This document shows positions 5,487-6,166 of a stretch of 6,166 nucleotides of DNA, in pieces. The notes under the pieces were generated by a model, which was not told the DNA's origin, did no database searches, and saw nothing but the letters and a program-made list of their open reading frames with translations. Source of the stretch: Actinomycetota bacterium (lineage in GTDB: Bacteria > Actinomycetota > Acidimicrobiia > IMCC26256); assembly GCA_009702955.1 (NCBI GenBank), contig WLHA01000084.1:1-6166 (forward strand), given 5' to 3'. Each line of letters starts with the position of its first letter. Position 1 is the first letter of the stretch. A program made the translations under genes and the position numbers.

Positions 5487-6104
5487 TTCAGGCGAGTCTC
5501 GAGTTAGAAAATCTCTCTCAATCTCAGCGCGACGCTGCTCCCATTCCGAGGAGACAATCGCATATCTAACGTGGTCCTCGTAGACGCCGCGAATCTGGAG
5601 CAGTCCGATAGACGTGCCCTCGTTGCGTAGCCCCAGCTTCTCTGCCACTCGCCGGCTTGCCGCGTTTCGCGGCACAATCGCGGCCTCGATGCGGTGGAGT
5701 CGAAGCGTATCGAACCCGAATCTGAGAGTAAGCGCTACTGCCTCGGGCGCCAGACCGTTCCCAGCATGGCGCTCAGCGATCCAATAGCCAACATATGCAG
5801 ACTGGAATGGTCCGCGTTGAACACTGCCGAGACTTACCTCGCCGATCAGTGTGTCCTGATAAAAAATGCCGTTGCCGTACGCTGCGTCAAACTGCCGCTG
5901 GCGATCCCACGCTGCGCACCTAGATCGAAAAGCAGATTTATCTGAAGTTGCATCTGGGGTTCCGGAGTCAGGCAATGGCTCCCATGGCTCAATCCAGTCG
6001 CGGTTCGCATTACGAACCTCTCTCCACGCTTCAAAGTCTGAGTCCCTCAACGGACGCAGGGTGACGCGCGGGCCATCAATGAAAATAGAAGATCTGCTCG
6101 GCAT
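5469..6104 (-). CDS. GNAT-family N-acetyltransferase, RimJ/RimL type
   Basis: A 211-residue acetyltransferase. It opens with the strand GPRVTLRPLRDSDFEAW (11-27) typical of the Acetyltransf_3/RimJ-RimL group. Next come IGEVSLGSV (87-95), YVGYWIAERHAGNGLAPEA (104-122) with the acetyl-CoA-binding RxxGxG at Arg112-Gly117, LHRIEAAIVPRNAASRRVAEKLG (136-158) and a final YEDHVRYAI (175-183). Relatives acetylate N-termini of ribosomal proteins or small molecules; the target here is not visible. I chose ATG 6104 because GAGAGGGGGG, a strong Shine-Dalgarno, lies just upstream and the length fits the family. GTG 6161 or ATG 6134 would add 19 or 10 residues with no family resemblance. Residues 190-211 are a charged tail whose last codons overlap the membrane-protein gene on the other strand. 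Confidence 0.9.
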   Translation of the reverse strand: MPSRSSIFIDGPRVTLRPLRDSDFEAWREVRNANRDWIEPWEPLPDSGTPDATSDKSAFRSRCAAWDRQRQFDAAYGNGIFYQDTLIGEVSLGSVQRGPFQSAYVGYWIAERHAGNGLAPEAVALTLRFGFDTLRLHRIEAAIVPRNAASRRVAEKLGLRNEGTSIGLLQIRGVYEDHVRYAIVSSEWEQRRAEIERDFLTRDSPELSELS

Positions 6105-6107
6105 TCG

Positions 6108-6118
6108 TCCCCCCTCTC
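6108..6118 (-). promoter_or_regulatory. Strong Shine-Dalgarno deciding the GNAT start
   Basis: Read on the minus strand this is GAGAGGGGGGA, complementary to the anti-Shine-Dalgarno of 16S rRNA and about 4-8 nt before ATG 6104. It is the clearest ribosome-binding site in the window and favours this ATG over the two upstream candidates. Confidence 0.65.
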
Positions 6119-6166
6119 GCCAAGAATTACTCATTGCCCGGAGAGTGCAGATTAGCGGCACATTCA

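Noticed and set aside
1..6166. Mobile element, CRISPR array, prophage or defence island.
   Set aside because: No transposase, integrase, terminal inverted repeats, spaced repeats or defence domains were seen; the only tRNA is intact, with no att-like duplication of its 3' end in the window.

Overview
The window looks like ordinary chromosomal DNA from an actinobacterium. Supporting signs are the tail of an F420-dependent LLM-class oxidoreductase, a DUF6941-type protein, an acyltransferase/short-chain-dehydrogenase pair resembling mycobacterial Rv0502/Rv0501, a tRNA without an encoded CCA, frequent GTG starts, and a GC content that by eye is only moderately high. An uncultivated or aquatic lineage such as Acidimicrobiia would fit, but that placement is inference. 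I see no insertion sequence, phage gene, CRISPR array or integration site.

Layout. Positions 2-828 (+) hold the end of an LLM-class oxidoreductase gene, overlapped in a GTGA junction by a HAD-superfamily hydrolase. It converges on a minus-strand block: a DUF6941-like protein (868-1275), tRNA-Leu(UAA) (1347-1429) and, upstream of the tRNA, a hypothetical protein (1394-1843) whose last 12 codons lie inside the tRNA gene and whose stop codon is the tRNA anticodon triplet. A divergent intergenic region (1844-1953) leads to a plus-strand run: a PlsC/DGAT-like acyltransferase, an atypical extended SDR, a crotonase-family protein and a single-pass membrane protein (1954-5486). The first three genes are tightly packed (7-bp gap, then a 1-nt overlap) and are probably one operon. 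A minus-strand RimJ/RimL-type GNAT acetyltransferase (5469-6104) closes the window and overlaps the membrane-protein gene tail to tail by 18 nt.

How the genes may work together. Acyltransferase, SDR and crotonase suggest a role in acyl or lipid metabolism at the membrane. The SDR lacks the YxxxK catalytic pair and the crotonase lacks both classical hydratase glutamates, so neither should be given the textbook reaction of its family. No defence, mobile or biosynthetic system of a new kind is evident. The most unusual structure is the in-phase overlap of a protein-coding frame with the tRNA.
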